A stretch of 64,000 nt of DNA from Streptomyces triculaminicus (GCF_017349075.1 NZ_JAFMOF010000005.1:372001-436000); one strand, 5' to 3'; shown: positions 41,696 to 53,083, numbered from the stretch's first letter. Notes: generated from the letters alone by a model not told the origin. Numbers and translations: made by a program.

Positions 41696-43588
41696 ATGTC
41701 CATGCTGGCCAATTCGGAGCACGCGGCGGGCGCCGGCGTGGGGGCACCCCCAGCGGTAGCTGGGGGAGAGCCGCCCGATACCGGCGCCGCGCGGCCCTCC
41801 GCCGAGGACCGGCACCGGCTCACCGCCACCCAGGGCCTGGCGGCCCTGTCGCTCGACGCGATGGCGTCGGTGGCGTACGGGCCCGAGGCGATCGTCCTCG
41901 TGCTGGCCGCGGCCGGGGCGCACGGCCTCGGCTTCACCCTGCCGGTCACCCTCGCGATCGCCGCCCTGCTGGCCGTCCTCGTCGCCTCCTACCGGCAGGT
42001 CATCGCGGCCTTCCCGGACGGCGGCGGCTCGTACGCGGTCGCCAAGCGGCACCTGGGCCGGCGCACCGGCCTGGTCACCGCGGCCTCCCTGGTCCTGGAC
42101 TACGTGCTCAACGTGGCCGTCTCCGTCACCGCCGGCGTCGCCGCCCTCACCTCCGCCTTCCCCTCCCTCCACGAGCACCGGCTGTGGATCTGCCTGGGCG
42201 TGCTGGCCCTGGTCACCGGCGTGAACCTGCGCGGCATCGTGGACTCCGCCCGGGCGTTCCTGCTGCCCACCGCCGTCTTCGTCGGCTCGATCCTGACGAT
42301 GATCGTGGCCGGCCTGCTGCGGGACGCCCCCGCGAGCACCGAGGCGGCCGCCGGCCACGCGTCCGCGCTGTCCGGCGACGCCACCGCCGTCGGCGCGCTG
42401 CTCCTGCTCAAGGCCTTCGCCGCCGGCTGCTCGGCCCTCACCGGCGTCGAGGCCGTCGCCAACGCCGTGCCGGCCTTCCGCGCCCCGGCCACCCGCCGGG
42501 CCCAGCGCACGGAGGTCGCGCTGGGAGCGCTGCTGGGCGTCATGCTGATCGGCCTGTCCGTGCTCATCGGTCGCTTCCACCTGCAGCCGGTCGAGGGCGT
42601 CACCGTCCTCGCCCAGATCGCCGACGCCTCGCTCGGCCACAACGGGGCGTTCTACGTCGTGCAGTTCGCGACCGTGGTCCTGCTCGCGCTCGCCGCCAAC
42701 ACCTCCTTCGGCGGCCTGCCGGTCCTGATGGGCCTGCTGGCCCGCGACAACTACCTGCCGCACGTCTTCGGCCTCAAGGCCGACCGCCAGGTCCACCGGC
42801 ACGGCGTGCTGGCGCTGGCCGCCGTCTCCGCGCTGCTGCTCGTCTTCTCCGGCGGCGACGTCAACACCCTCGTACCGCTGTTCGCCATCGGGGTGTTCGT
42901 CGGCTTCACCCTCTGCCAGGTCGGCATGGTCCGCCACTGGCGGCAGGACCGGTCGGCCGGCCGGCGGGGCAAGGCCCTGCTCAACGGCTTCGGGGCGGTG
43001 CTCACCGGCGTCTCGGCCGTCGTGGTCACCGCGACGAAGTTCACCGAGGGCGCCTGGCTGATCGTGGTCGCGCTGCCGCTGCTGGTGGCGGCCTTCGAGG
43101 CCGTCCACCGGGCGTACGGGCGGATCGGCGAGCGCCTGGAGCTGGGCCGGGTGCCCGAGGCCCCGCGCCGCTGCCGCTCCCTGGTCCTCGTCCCGGTCTC
43201 CTCGCTGTCCCGGCTGACCAGCAAGGCGCTGACCGCCGCCGTCTCGCTCGGCGACGAGGTGCTGGCGGTGACCGTCACCCACCCCGACGCGGAGGGCCGG
43301 CGCGCGGCGGAGTCGCTGCGCCGCGACTGGGAGCTGTGGCGCCCCGGCGTCGACCTGGTCGAGCTGCCCGCGCCCACACGCTCGCTGGGCCGCCCGATCG
43401 TGGAGCTGGTCCGCGAGCTGTCCGGCCGGCATCCCGATACCAGGGTGACCGTGCTCATCCCCGAGGTGGAGCCCGCCCGCCTCTGGCAGCGGCTGCTGCA
43501 GAACCAGCGGGGCGCGGTCGTCGCCCACGCCGTGCGGCGGGACACCGACGCGGTGATCTGCCGGCTCCGGTTCCGGATCGGGGCCTGA
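41696..43588 (+). CDS. KimA-like APC-superfamily transporter with C-terminal cytoplasmic domain
   Basis: The 630-residue protein has about 12 membrane helices of the APC fold (LSLDAMASVAYGPEAIVLVLAAAG, AAFPDGGGSYAVAKRHLG, GCSALTGVEAVANAVPAF). A soluble C-terminal domain of about 150 residues resembles a USP-like regulatory domain (SLVLVPVSSLSRLTSKAL ... VTVLIPEVEPARLWQRLLQNQRG). This layout and length match KimA/YdaO, a high-affinity potassium importer in Bacillus, though amino acid permease is the default family label. A palindromic repeat is inserted in the N-terminal codons. The ribosome site GGAGG is masked in a leader hairpin. Confidence 0.88.
   Translation: MSMLANSEHAAGAGVGAPPAVAGGEPPDTGAARPSAEDRHRLTATQGLAALSLDAMASVAYGPEAIVLVLAAAGAHGLGFTLPVTLAIAALLAVLVASYRQVIAAFPDGGGSYAVAKRHLGRRTGLVTAASLVLDYVLNVAVSVTAGVAALTSAFPSLHEHRLWICLGVLALVTGVNLRGIVDSARAFLLPTAVFVGSILTMIVAGLLRDAPASTEAAAGHASALSGDATAVGALLLLKAFAAGCSALTGVEAVANAVPAFRAPATRRAQRTEVALGALLGVMLIGLSVLIGRFHLQPVEGVTVLAQIADASLGHNGAFYVVQFATVVLLALAANTSFGGLPVLMGLLARDNYLPHVFGLKADRQVHRHGVLALAAVSALLLVFSGGDVNTLVPLFAIGVFVGFTLCQVGMVRHWRQDRSAGRRGKALLNGFGAVLTGVSAVVVTATKFTEGAWLIVVALPLLVAAFEAVHRAYGRIGERLELGRVPEAPRRCRSLVLVPVSSLSRLTSKALTAAVSLGDEVLAVTVTHPDAEGRRAAESLRRDWELWRPGVDLVELPAPTRSLGRPIVELVRELSGRHPDTRVTVLIPEVEPARLWQRLLQNQRGAVVAHAVRRDTDAVICRLRFRIGA
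41738..41768 (+). repeat. Palindromic Streptomyces-type repeat inside the coding region
   Basis: The segment has a GGGGGCACCCCCAG core followed by CTGGGGGAG, an imperfect hairpin, and lies in frame, encoding about ten Gly/Ala/Pro residues (codons 15-24 of the permease). Similar GGGGGCACCCCCAGC elements are dispersed in Streptomyces genomes, from memory. It occurs once in this window. Confidence 0.6.
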
Positions 43589-43600
43589 GCGGGCGCGGCG

Positions 43601-44632
43601 CTACATCGTGGCGGGCGTCGAGCGCTCCGGCATCGACGACTGGACCCTGCCGCGGGACTGCGGTCCGCGGTGCCCGCCGCGCAGCAGCGCCGCGCCCAGC
43701 GGCGTGAGGGTGTGCATCACCGCGCTGCCGTTGCGCAGGGTCAGCACCAGCCCGGCCTCGCGCAGCACGCCCGCGTGCTGGCTGGCCGAGGCGGCCGACA
43801 CCCCGACCCTGCGGGCGAGTTCGCTGGTGGTGCAGCCGCCGCCGATGGAGCCCAGGACCGCCGAGCGGGTGTGCCCGACGAGCTTGCCCAGCGAGCGCGG
43901 GGCGGCCGGTACGGCGGGCGCCGTCTCGGACATGGCCCGCGCGGGGTAGACCAGGACGGGCGTGAGCTCGGTGTTCTGCAGGGTCACGGGCGTGCGCCGG
44001 CAGAAGAACGAGGGCAGGAGCAGCAGTCCGCGGCCGCCGAGGTACATGTCGCGGTCCACGGGGTAGTCGACCTCCAGCACCGGGGCCCGCCAGCGCATGG
44101 TGGGCGGCAGCGAGGACAGCAGCGCGTCCGCCCCGCCGTCCAGCAGCGCCCGGCCGCGCACGGCGCGGTCCGCCTCGATCTGGGCCTGGATGTGGTCCCA
44201 GTACGGGGCGATGGCGGCCTGGTGATAGGTGTGGAGGGCGCTGATCAGCTTCCCGAACGCCCGGGCGTCGCCGTCGGCCAGCGATCGTATCCAAGCCGGC
44301 AGGGTCCGGACGGTGGGCAGCCGGCTCAGTTCGTCGTGCACCCGGTCGGCCGGGGTGGCCCGCAGCGCCGCTATGCCGGACTCCAGTCCGTCTAACCCTT
44401 CGGGCGGTGTCAGGAAGTCCGGGAAATATCCACGGGACGGAACCAGCGGCGCCAGTAGCCGCGTTTCACCATTCAACCGAGCCCGGGTTTCCGACCGCCA
44501 ATCCCCGAAGATCGACTCGCCTTGTTTGTCCCGAAGCCGGTGCAGGCTCAATACGGTTTCCCAGAGCACGTCCGGGTCTCCGGCCAGGCGCAACCGGGCC
44601 AGATCGAGTCCAGTGAAATGGACACGCAGCAC
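43601..44632 (-). CDS. ArsR-type winged-helix regulator with long N-terminal region
   Basis: The 343-residue protein has a long N-terminal domain of unknown fold (LRVHFTGLDLARLRLAGDPDVLWETVLSL) and a C-terminal ArsR/SmtB-like HTH (LGKLVGHTRSAVLGSIGGGCTTSELARRVGVSAASASQHAGVLREAGLVLTLRNGSAVMHTLTPLGAALL). This two-part layout is widespread in Streptomyces (DUF5937-type regulators). No ArsR metal-binding Cys-x-Cys pair is present. The GTG at 44632 follows GGGGG. It is convergent with the permease. Confidence 0.85.
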   Translation of the reverse strand: MLRVHFTGLDLARLRLAGDPDVLWETVLSLHRLRDKQGESIFGDWRSETRARLNGETRLLAPLVPSRGYFPDFLTPPEGLDGLESGIAALRATPADRVHDELSRLPTVRTLPAWIRSLADGDARAFGKLISALHTYHQAAIAPYWDHIQAQIEADRAVRGRALLDGGADALLSSLPPTMRWRAPVLEVDYPVDRDMYLGGRGLLLLPSFFCRRTPVTLQNTELTPVLVYPARAMSETAPAVPAAPRSLGKLVGHTRSAVLGSIGGGCTTSELARRVGVSAASASQHAGVLREAGLVLTLRNGSAVMHTLTPLGAALLRGGHRGPQSRGRVQSSMPERSTPATM

Positions 44633-44888
44633 CAAACCCCCACATGAGACATCCGCGACCACCCCCCGCTCACTGAGTATGCACACCGATACGAGCTGTT
44701 ACCACGCCCTTTTGGCCACAGTTGAAAGGACTCGCGGCGAACATCGCAGAAGCGAAATGCTATTCACGCACTCAGGGCCGCCCCGCTCGTTCCCGTGGGG
44801 GGTGGCGAGCGAAAAAGCGGCCGCTGGGTATGCGAGTTGCCGCCCGAGCCGATGCGGGCGGCAACAACTCCCGGTGGGGGAGTAAAGA

Positions 44889-44918
44889 GGGGCGGCGCTC
44901 CCGCACGGGCGCCGCCCC
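44889..44918. terminator. Hairpin upstream of ArsR-type gene / ppdK 3' region
   Basis: The 10-bp arms GGGGCGGCGC (44889-44898) and GCGCCGCCCC (44909-44918) close a 10-base loop, followed by TT. Position between two minus-strand genes suggests a second terminator for ppdK read-through. Confidence 0.6.
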
Positions 44919-44975
44919 TTCGCCATGCCCATCAGGTTACGGGCAGGTTAACGATCTCGGGTTCCGGAACGAGGA

Positions 44976-45005
44976 AGGGACGGCGTCCGCGCGGACGCCG
45001 TCCCT
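44976..45005 (-). terminator. Terminator of ppdK
   Basis: A perfect 30-bp palindrome with arms AGGGACGGCGTCCGC and GCGGACGCCGTCCCT forms a tight stem 71 bases after the ppdK stop. It can act in both directions. Confidence 0.78.
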
Positions 45006-45076
45006 CCTCTCCTGCCGGAGCCGTCAGGGTCTGAGGGTCGAGGTCATCCCATACGGCTCCGGAGCTTGGTCCCGGC

Positions 45077-47794
<2,718 letters not shown>

Positions 47795-48178
47795 GGGAAT
47801 CGACTCCTCACTCGGGCCTCCCGGGACGCTGAGGGGGGAGGACTGCCCTGACGGCGGGGAGCGTACCCAGATCGAAGGCATCTGAGGAGGTCTACTCCGC
47901 CAACTTGGGGGCGCAACCACCCGTCCGCCAGCAGATCGAAAGTTGCGCGCTCAAATGAGGTCTCACCACCCTTCCTTCAAACCTTGAACTCAACATGACC
48001 GAAAATGATCGCCCGATCACGGGCTGTCGAAAAACTCCACCCTCTGTCATCAAAGGTTGAAACCAAAAGGGGTGGCACGCAGTGCCACCCCTTGGAAAGG
48101 TGCACCCCCGATGCAGGTGCTCATCTGAGCGAGACCCCTATCAGAGGTGGCGAGAATCACGCCGTGTTCGACGACGTT
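47795..48178. other. ppdK upstream region and dusB 3' region
   Basis: This 384-base gap is clearly richer in A and T than its neighbours (for example 47940-48070) and holds no gene. The dusB terminator lies at 48067-48093. For ppdK a candidate promoter on the minus strand is TTGCGC (47919-47914) with TAGACC 16 bases on (47897-47892), leaving a leader of about 90 bases. GAAAATGAT at 48001-48009 looks like half of a Zur box, but the other half is missing. Confidence 0.45.
48067..48093 (-). terminator. Intrinsic terminator of dusB
   Basis: A perfect 12-bp stem AAGGGGTGGCAC and complement with a 3-base loop is followed on the minus strand by TTGG. With the T pairs at the stem base this leaves a TTTT run, a fair intrinsic terminator. 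It begins 86 bases beyond the dusB stop. Confidence 0.82.
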
Positions 48179-49309
48179 TCACCCGCCCGAAGTATCGAGT
48201 TCGGCGTCCGCACCCACGACGGCGCAGTCGTACGGGTCGTTCAGCCATCCGTCCGGAAGCACCACCCGGTCGCGGCCGGACGTACGGCCGCGGGGGCCGT
48301 CGGCACCCGTCGGCCAGGCCTGATCCAGGTCGAGCTCGCTCAAAAGAGCGTCCAGTTCGTCCAGAGATGAGGCGATCGCCAGCTTCTTACGGAGCTCCGA
48401 GCCGACGGAGAAGCCCTTGGTGTACCAGGCGACGTGCTTGCGGAAGTCGATGACGCCGCGCTGCTCGTTCTCGAGCCACTGCCCCAGCAGCTCGGCGTGG
48501 CGCAGCATCACGCCCGCCACCTCGCGCAGGGTCGGCGCGGTGGGCGCCGCCTGCTCGCCGTCCCCGAGGGCGGCGACCAGGTCGCGGAAGAGCCAGGGCC
48601 GGCCCAGGCAGCCGCGGCCGACCACGACGCCGTCGCAGCCCGTCTCGCGCATCATGCGGACGGCGTCGTCGGCGGACCAGATGTCGCCGTTGCCCAGGAC
48701 CGGGATCTCGGGCACCGCCTCCTTCAGGCGGGCGATGGCCTCCCAGTCGGCGGTGCCGCTGTAGTGCTGGGCAGCCGTGCGGCCGTGCAGCGCGATGGCG
48801 GTGACGCCCTCCTCGACGGCGATCCGGCCGGCGTCGAGGTAGGTCATGTGCTCGTCGTCGATGCCCTTGCGCATCTTCATGGTCACCGGCAGGTCGCCGG
48901 CGTTGCCGACGGCCTCGCGCAGGATCGAGCGCAGGAGGTTGCGCTTGTACGGCAGGGCGGAGCCGCCGCCCTTGCGGGTGACCTTGGGGACGGGGCAGCC
49001 GAAGTTGAGGTCGACGTGGTCGGCCAGGTCCTCGTCCACGATCATGCGGACGGCCTTGCCGACGGTCACCGGGTCGACGCCGTAGAGCTGGATGGAGCGC
49101 GGCTTCTCGGTCCCGTCGAAGTGGATCAGCCGCATCGTCTTGGCGTCCCGCTCGACGAGCGCCCGGGTGGTGATCATCTCGCTGACGAAGAGCCCCTTGC
49201 CACCGGAGAACTCACGGCACAGCGTGCGGAAGGGAGCGTTGGTGATCCCCGCCATCGGGGCCAGGACCACCGGCGGCTGCACCGGGTGCGGACCGATCTG
49301 GAGCGTCAT
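48179..49309 (-). CDS. dusB: tRNA-dihydrouridine synthase
   Basis: The 376-residue FMN enzyme reduces uridine in the tRNA D-loop. It has APMAGITNAPFRTLCREF near the start, the catalytic Cys in LNFGCPVPKVTRKGGGSALP, the FMN-binding LPVTMKMRKGID and IALHGRTAAQHYSG blocks and VLGNGDIWSADDA with GVVVGRGCLGRPWLF. The C-terminal extension of about 40 residues after LDLDQAWPTG is Arg/Asp-rich, common in actinobacteria. The symbol follows the DusB-like class. Confidence 0.95.
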   Translation of the reverse strand: MTLQIGPHPVQPPVVLAPMAGITNAPFRTLCREFSGGKGLFVSEMITTRALVERDAKTMRLIHFDGTEKPRSIQLYGVDPVTVGKAVRMIVDEDLADHVDLNFGCPVPKVTRKGGGSALPYKRNLLRSILREAVGNAGDLPVTMKMRKGIDDEHMTYLDAGRIAVEEGVTAIALHGRTAAQHYSGTADWEAIARLKEAVPEIPVLGNGDIWSADDAVRMMRETGCDGVVVGRGCLGRPWLFRDLVAALGDGEQAAPTAPTLREVAGVMLRHAELLGQWLENEQRGVIDFRKHVAWYTKGFSVGSELRKKLAIASSLDELDALLSELDLDQAWPTGADGPRGRTSGRDRVVLPDGWLNDPYDCAVVGADAELDTSGG

Positions 49310-49460
49310 GGAGGGAGCTTCCTCGAAGTCATGCGGACGGTTGGGCGGACCGTTAATTGTCCCTCATCCGGGCGAACGGACGATCCGCCGAAGGTCCCGT
49401 CCTCCCCGGTCAGGTCATGACTCTCCTCATGCCATGGCTCTTCTCAGGCCATGACTCCCC

Positions 49461-50351
49461 TCAGGCCATGACCGACGTCAGCTCGCCCAGCCTCAGCAGC
49501 CGCTCGTGGGTCTCCTCGTCGGCCGGGGTGAAGGTCAGCACCCGGGCGCCGGGGGTGGGGCCGGTCCACAGGCTGGTGTAGTCCAGGCGCAGCGCGCCGA
49601 CCTGCGGCTGGAGCAGGACGCGCGTGCGGTGGGCGGTGGGCTGGACCACCTCGTGCCGCTCCCAGATCCGCCGGAACTCCGGCGAGGCGTCCTGCAGGCG
49701 CTTCAGGAGGCACTTCCAGGCGGGTTCGGCGAGGTGGTCGGCCATCGCGGCCCGGAACTTGGCGGCCATGGCGCGGGTGGCCTCCTCCCAGTCGGCCGTG
49801 CCGGCCCGCCAGGCGGGGTGGGTGAAGTACAGCCACAGGCAGTTGCGGTCCTCGGGCGGGATCTCGTCGAGGTCGCACAGCAGCCGCCCGTAGGCGCGGT
49901 TGTAGGCCAGGATGTCGTAGCGGGCGTTCTGCAGGCAGGCGGGGAAGGGCTCCAGCCGCTCCAGCATCAGGCGCATCCCGGTGGTGATGGTCCCGCACTC
50001 GGCTCCCGCCCGCGGGTCGGCGGAGCCCGCCAGGGCGAAGAGGTGGGCGCGCTCGGCGCGGTCGAGCATCAGGGCGCGGGCGACGGCGTCCAGGACCTGT
50101 GCGGAGACCTGGATGTCGCGGGCCTGCTCGAGCCACGTGTACCAGGTGACGCCCACGGCGGCGAGCTGGGCGACCTCCTCGCGGCGCAGTCCGGGGGTGC
50201 GGCGGCGGGGCCCGCGCGGCAGGCCGGCCCGTTCGGGGCTGATGCGTTCGCGGCGGCTGCGCAGGAAGGCCGCCAGTTCGTGGCGCCGTACCTCGTCGGG
50301 CCGGGCGGCGGCGTAGGCGGCCGCCCTGCTTTCGATCACCATCGTGGTCAT
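49461..50351 (-). CDS. XRE-type regulator with MmyB-like ligand domain
   Basis: The 296-residue protein has an N-terminal XRE HTH (ELAAFLRSRRERISPERAGLP, then RTPGLRREEVAQLAAVGVTWYTWLEQARDIQVSAQVLDAVARAL) and a C-terminal PAS-like MmyB domain (ILAYNRAYGRLLCDLD, NCLWLYFTHPAWR). MmyB-type regulators often sit beside a gene they control and may bind fatty acids. GGAG precedes the ATG at 50351. It is divergent from the MFS gene, its likely target. Confidence 0.92.
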   Translation of the reverse strand: MTTMVIESRAAAYAAARPDEVRRHELAAFLRSRRERISPERAGLPRGPRRRTPGLRREEVAQLAAVGVTWYTWLEQARDIQVSAQVLDAVARALMLDRAERAHLFALAGSADPRAGAECGTITTGMRLMLERLEPFPACLQNARYDILAYNRAYGRLLCDLDEIPPEDRNCLWLYFTHPAWRAGTADWEEATRAMAAKFRAAMADHLAEPAWKCLLKRLQDASPEFRRIWERHEVVQPTAHRTRVLLQPQVGALRLDYTSLWTGPTPGARVLTFTPADEETHERLLRLGELTSVMA

Positions 50352-50599
50352 GTGCTCCAGGGTGCGGTACCGCTGATCCAGTTGCCAGGTAGTACGGGTA
50401 CCAGGATAAGGGCACTCTGGTACCCGTCTCGCGGCGCTGCCATCGTCGTGTCCCGTGAACGACATCCGCATACCCCGTCCTGTCCCCCTACCGCCTCCCT
50501 CCCCGCCGGGGCGCCCGTTCCGGCCCCTCGTCCCGCCCGTCCTGCGGATCCTCCCACTCCCCACGTCCCCGCGATCGGCCGCGCGCGGGCCTGTTCACC

Positions 50600-51949
50600 G
50601 TGCTCATCGGTGCCGCGCTGCCGTTCCTCGACTTCTTCATCGTCAACGTCGCCCTGCCGACCATCGACGACGACCTGGACGCCGGTCCCGCGCTGCTGGA
50701 GATGGTGGTCGGCGGCTACGGCGTCGCCTACGCGGTGCTGCTCGTACTGGGCGGGCGGCTGGGCGACATGGTGGGCCGGCGACGGCTGTTCGTGTGGGGC
50801 ACGGCCGCGTTCGGGGTGACGTCCGTGGCCTGCGGCCTGGCGCCGGACGCGTGGTCGCTGGTGGCCGCCCGCATCGCGCAGGGCGCGGCGGCTGCGCTGA
50901 TGTTGCCGCAGGTGCTGGCGACGATCCAGGCCACCACCAGCGGGGAGCGGCGGACCAGGGCGATGAGCCTGTACAGCGGTACGGCCGGGGTGGCGAGCGC
51001 GGTCGGGCAGGTGCTCGGCGGGGTGCTGGTCTCGGTGGACCTGGCCGGGACCGGCTGGCGGTCGATCTTCCTGATCAATGCTCCGATCGCGGCGGCCGCT
51101 CTGCTGCTGGCGCTGCGCTCGGTGCCCGAGACCCGGTCGGCCAACCCGGCGCGGGTGGACGTGCGGGGCACGCTGCTGCTGACGCTGAGCCTGGTGTCGC
51201 TGCTGGTGCCGCTGACGGAGGGGCGCTCGACGGGCTGGCCGCTGTGGTCGTGGGTGCTGCTGGGGGTGTTCCCCCTCGCGACGGCGGCGCTCGTGGCGGT
51301 GGAGCTGCGCGAGGAGCGGGCCGGGCGTACGCCGCTGGTGCCGCCGTCGCTGCTGCGGGTGCACTCGGTGCGCAGCGGGCTGGCGGTGATCGCCCCCTTC
51401 TCGGTCGGCTGGGGCGGCTTCATGTTCGTCCTGGCGGTGGTGCTGCAGGAGGGGCTGCGGCTGGGGCCGATGACGGCGGGGCTGGCGCTGCTGCCGATGT
51501 GCGCCGCGTACCTCGCGGGCTCGATGGCGGGGCCGCGGCTGGCGGCCCGGTACGGGCGGCGGGTGGTGACGGCGGGGGCCCTGATCCAGCTGACGGGGCT
51601 CACGACGGTGCTCGCCACGTTCTGGTTCGGCTGGGACGGGCTGGGCGCGGCCGGTCCGGGGCCGGGCCTGGCGATCCAGGGGCTGGGGCAGGGGCTGCTG
51701 ATCCCGCCGACGCTGCGGATCGTGCTGAGCGAGATCCCGGTGGACCGGGCGGGCGTGGGCAGCGGGGTGATGGTGACGACGCAGCAGGCGTTCATGGCGC
51801 TGGGCGTGGCGACGATGGGCTCGCTGTTCCTGTCGCTGGCACCGTCGGCCGGCATGCGGGAGGCGCTGCTGATCACGTTCGGGGCGCAGCTGCTGGTGGT
51901 GGTCGCGACGGTGCTGCTGAGCCTGCGACTGCCGGGGTCGCTGCGCTGA
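50600..51949 (+). CDS. MFS (DHA2-type) drug transporter, N-terminus uncertain
   Basis: The 449-residue visible protein has 13-14 membrane helices and the DHA2 motifs FLDFFIVNVALPTIDDDL (helix 1), LGGRLGDMVGRRRLFVWG (motif A) and GTAGVASAVGQVLGGVLV (motif C). It probably exports drugs or dyes. GTG at 50600 lies at the first helix with no good ribosome site. An upstream GTG at 50455 opens a Pro-rich N-terminus like those of relatives but in another frame, so a one-base indel may exist between them. It is divergent from the MmyB-type regulator. Confidence 0.85.
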   Translation: MLIGAALPFLDFFIVNVALPTIDDDLDAGPALLEMVVGGYGVAYAVLLVLGGRLGDMVGRRRLFVWGTAAFGVTSVACGLAPDAWSLVAARIAQGAAAALMLPQVLATIQATTSGERRTRAMSLYSGTAGVASAVGQVLGGVLVSVDLAGTGWRSIFLINAPIAAAALLLALRSVPETRSANPARVDVRGTLLLTLSLVSLLVPLTEGRSTGWPLWSWVLLGVFPLATAALVAVELREERAGRTPLVPPSLLRVHSVRSGLAVIAPFSVGWGGFMFVLAVVLQEGLRLGPMTAGLALLPMCAAYLAGSMAGPRLAARYGRRVVTAGALIQLTGLTTVLATFWFGWDGLGAAGPGPGLAIQGLGQGLLIPPTLRIVLSEIPVDRAGVGSGVMVTTQQAFMALGVATMGSLFLSLAPSAGMREALLITFGAQLLVVVATVLLSLRLPGSLR

Positions 51950-51969
51950 CCCGGGGGGCCAGAACAACC

Positions 51970-52003
51970 ATGGACTGACAGATATTGAAATCTGTCAGTC
52001 CAT
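51970..52003. promoter_or_regulatory. Perfect 14-bp inverted repeat, candidate operator
   Basis: The arms ATGGACTGACAGAT and ATCTGTCAGTCCAT flank ATTGAA. It starts 21 bases after the MFS stop and lies 76 bases before the aldo/keto reductase. TTGAAA (51985-51990) inside it could be a -35. There is no T-run after it, so an operator is more likely than a terminator. The TetR regulator encoded downstream is the natural candidate to bind. Confidence 0.6.
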
Positions 52004-52078
52004 GTGTCACGCTTCTGGTGTACCGACCTCCCGGACCCACCGCCGGGAGGCTCCCCCTCCCCACCCCAGGAGTTCCCC

Positions 52079-53083
52079 GTGCTGCACCGCACTCTGGGCA
52101 CCACCGGCCCCCAGGTCTCCGCCCTCGGCCTCGGCTGCATGGGCATGTCCGCCCTCTACGGCGACGCCGACCGCGCCGAGTCGATCGCGACCGTCCACGC
52201 CGCCCTCGACGCCGGCGTCACCCTGCTGGACACCGGCGACTTCTACGGCATGGGTCACAACGAACTGCTCATCGGCGAGGCCCTGCGCTCCGCCCCGCCC
52301 GCCCACCGCGAGAAGGCCCTCACCAGCGTCAAGTTCGGCGCCCTGCGCGACCCCGACGGCGGCTGGTCGGGCTACGACGGCCGCCCCGCCGCCGTGAAGA
52401 ACTTCGCCGCCTACTCCCTGCAGCGCCTGGGCGTCGACCACATCGACGTCTACCGCATCGCCCGCATCGACCCCGACGTCCCGGTCGAGGAGACCGTCGG
52501 CGCGATCGCCGAGCTGGTCGAGGCCGGGCACGTCCGCCACATCGGCCTGTCGGAGGTCGGCGCGGACACCATCCGCCGGGCCGCGTCCGTCGCCCCGATC
52601 TCCGACCTCCAGATCGAGTACTCCCTGATCTCGCGCGGCATCGAGGAGGCGATCCTGCCCACCTGCCGCGAGCTGGGCATCGGCGTCACGGCCTACGGCG
52701 TGCTCTCGCGCGGCCTGATCAGCGGCCACTTCGCCCGCGACCGGCAGCTCGCGGCCAACGACTTCCGCGGCATGAGCCCGCGCTTCCAGGGCGAGAACCT
52801 CCAGCGCAACCTCGACCTGGTCGACGCGCTGCGCGAGGTCGCCGAGGCCAAGGGCGCCAGCGTCGCCCAGACCGCCATCGCCTGGGTCCTCTCGCGCGGC
52901 GAGGACATCGTCCCCCTGGTCGGCGCCCGCCGCCGCGACCGCCTCACCGAGGCGCTCGGCGCCCTGGACGTCACCCTCGGCGCCGACGACCTGGCCGCCA
53001 TCGAGAAGGCCGTCCCCGTGGGCGCCGCGGCCGGCGAGCGCTACCCGGCCTCGCAGATGGCCCACCTGGACAGCGAGCACTGA
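52079..53083 (+). CDS. Aldo/keto reductase family protein with altered catalytic His
   Basis: The 334-residue TIM-barrel protein matches the AKR family: RTLGTTGPQVSALGLGCMGMSALYG, Asp-x-x-x-Tyr in LLDTGDFYGMG, Lys in LTSVKFGA, and the late cofactor loop IVPLVGARRRDRLTEAL. The block that normally reads Y-Y-x-H-R-x-D/N-P reads VYRIARIDPDVP here, so the usual His is Ala128. AGGAG lies 6 bases before the GTG at 52079. It is followed by a TetR gene on the same strand and preceded by a long palindrome. Confidence 0.88.
   Translation: MLHRTLGTTGPQVSALGLGCMGMSALYGDADRAESIATVHAALDAGVTLLDTGDFYGMGHNELLIGEALRSAPPAHREKALTSVKFGALRDPDGGWSGYDGRPAAVKNFAAYSLQRLGVDHIDVYRIARIDPDVPVEETVGAIAELVEAGHVRHIGLSEVGADTIRRAASVAPISDLQIEYSLISRGIEEAILPTCRELGIGVTAYGVLSRGLISGHFARDRQLAANDFRGMSPRFQGENLQRNLDLVDALREVAEAKGASVAQTAIAWVLSRGEDIVPLVGARRRDRLTEALGALDVTLGADDLAAIEKAVPVGAAAGERYPASQMAHLDSEH

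Larger units (their letters stand above)
44633..45076. other. Intergenic region between ArsR-type gene and ppdK
   Basis: This 444-base region holds no convincing gene. The left part contains the promoter of the ArsR-type gene (AT-richer patch at 44650-44770). The right part has the two hairpins at 44889-44918 and 44976-45005. Open frames over it in both strands are arginine-rich or Gly-rich shadows. Confidence 0.55.

Noticed and set aside
48000..48014. A GAAAATGAT stretch upstream of ppdK resembling a Zur box.
   Set aside because: Only the left half matches; the right half is CGCCC, and ppdK has no zinc link.
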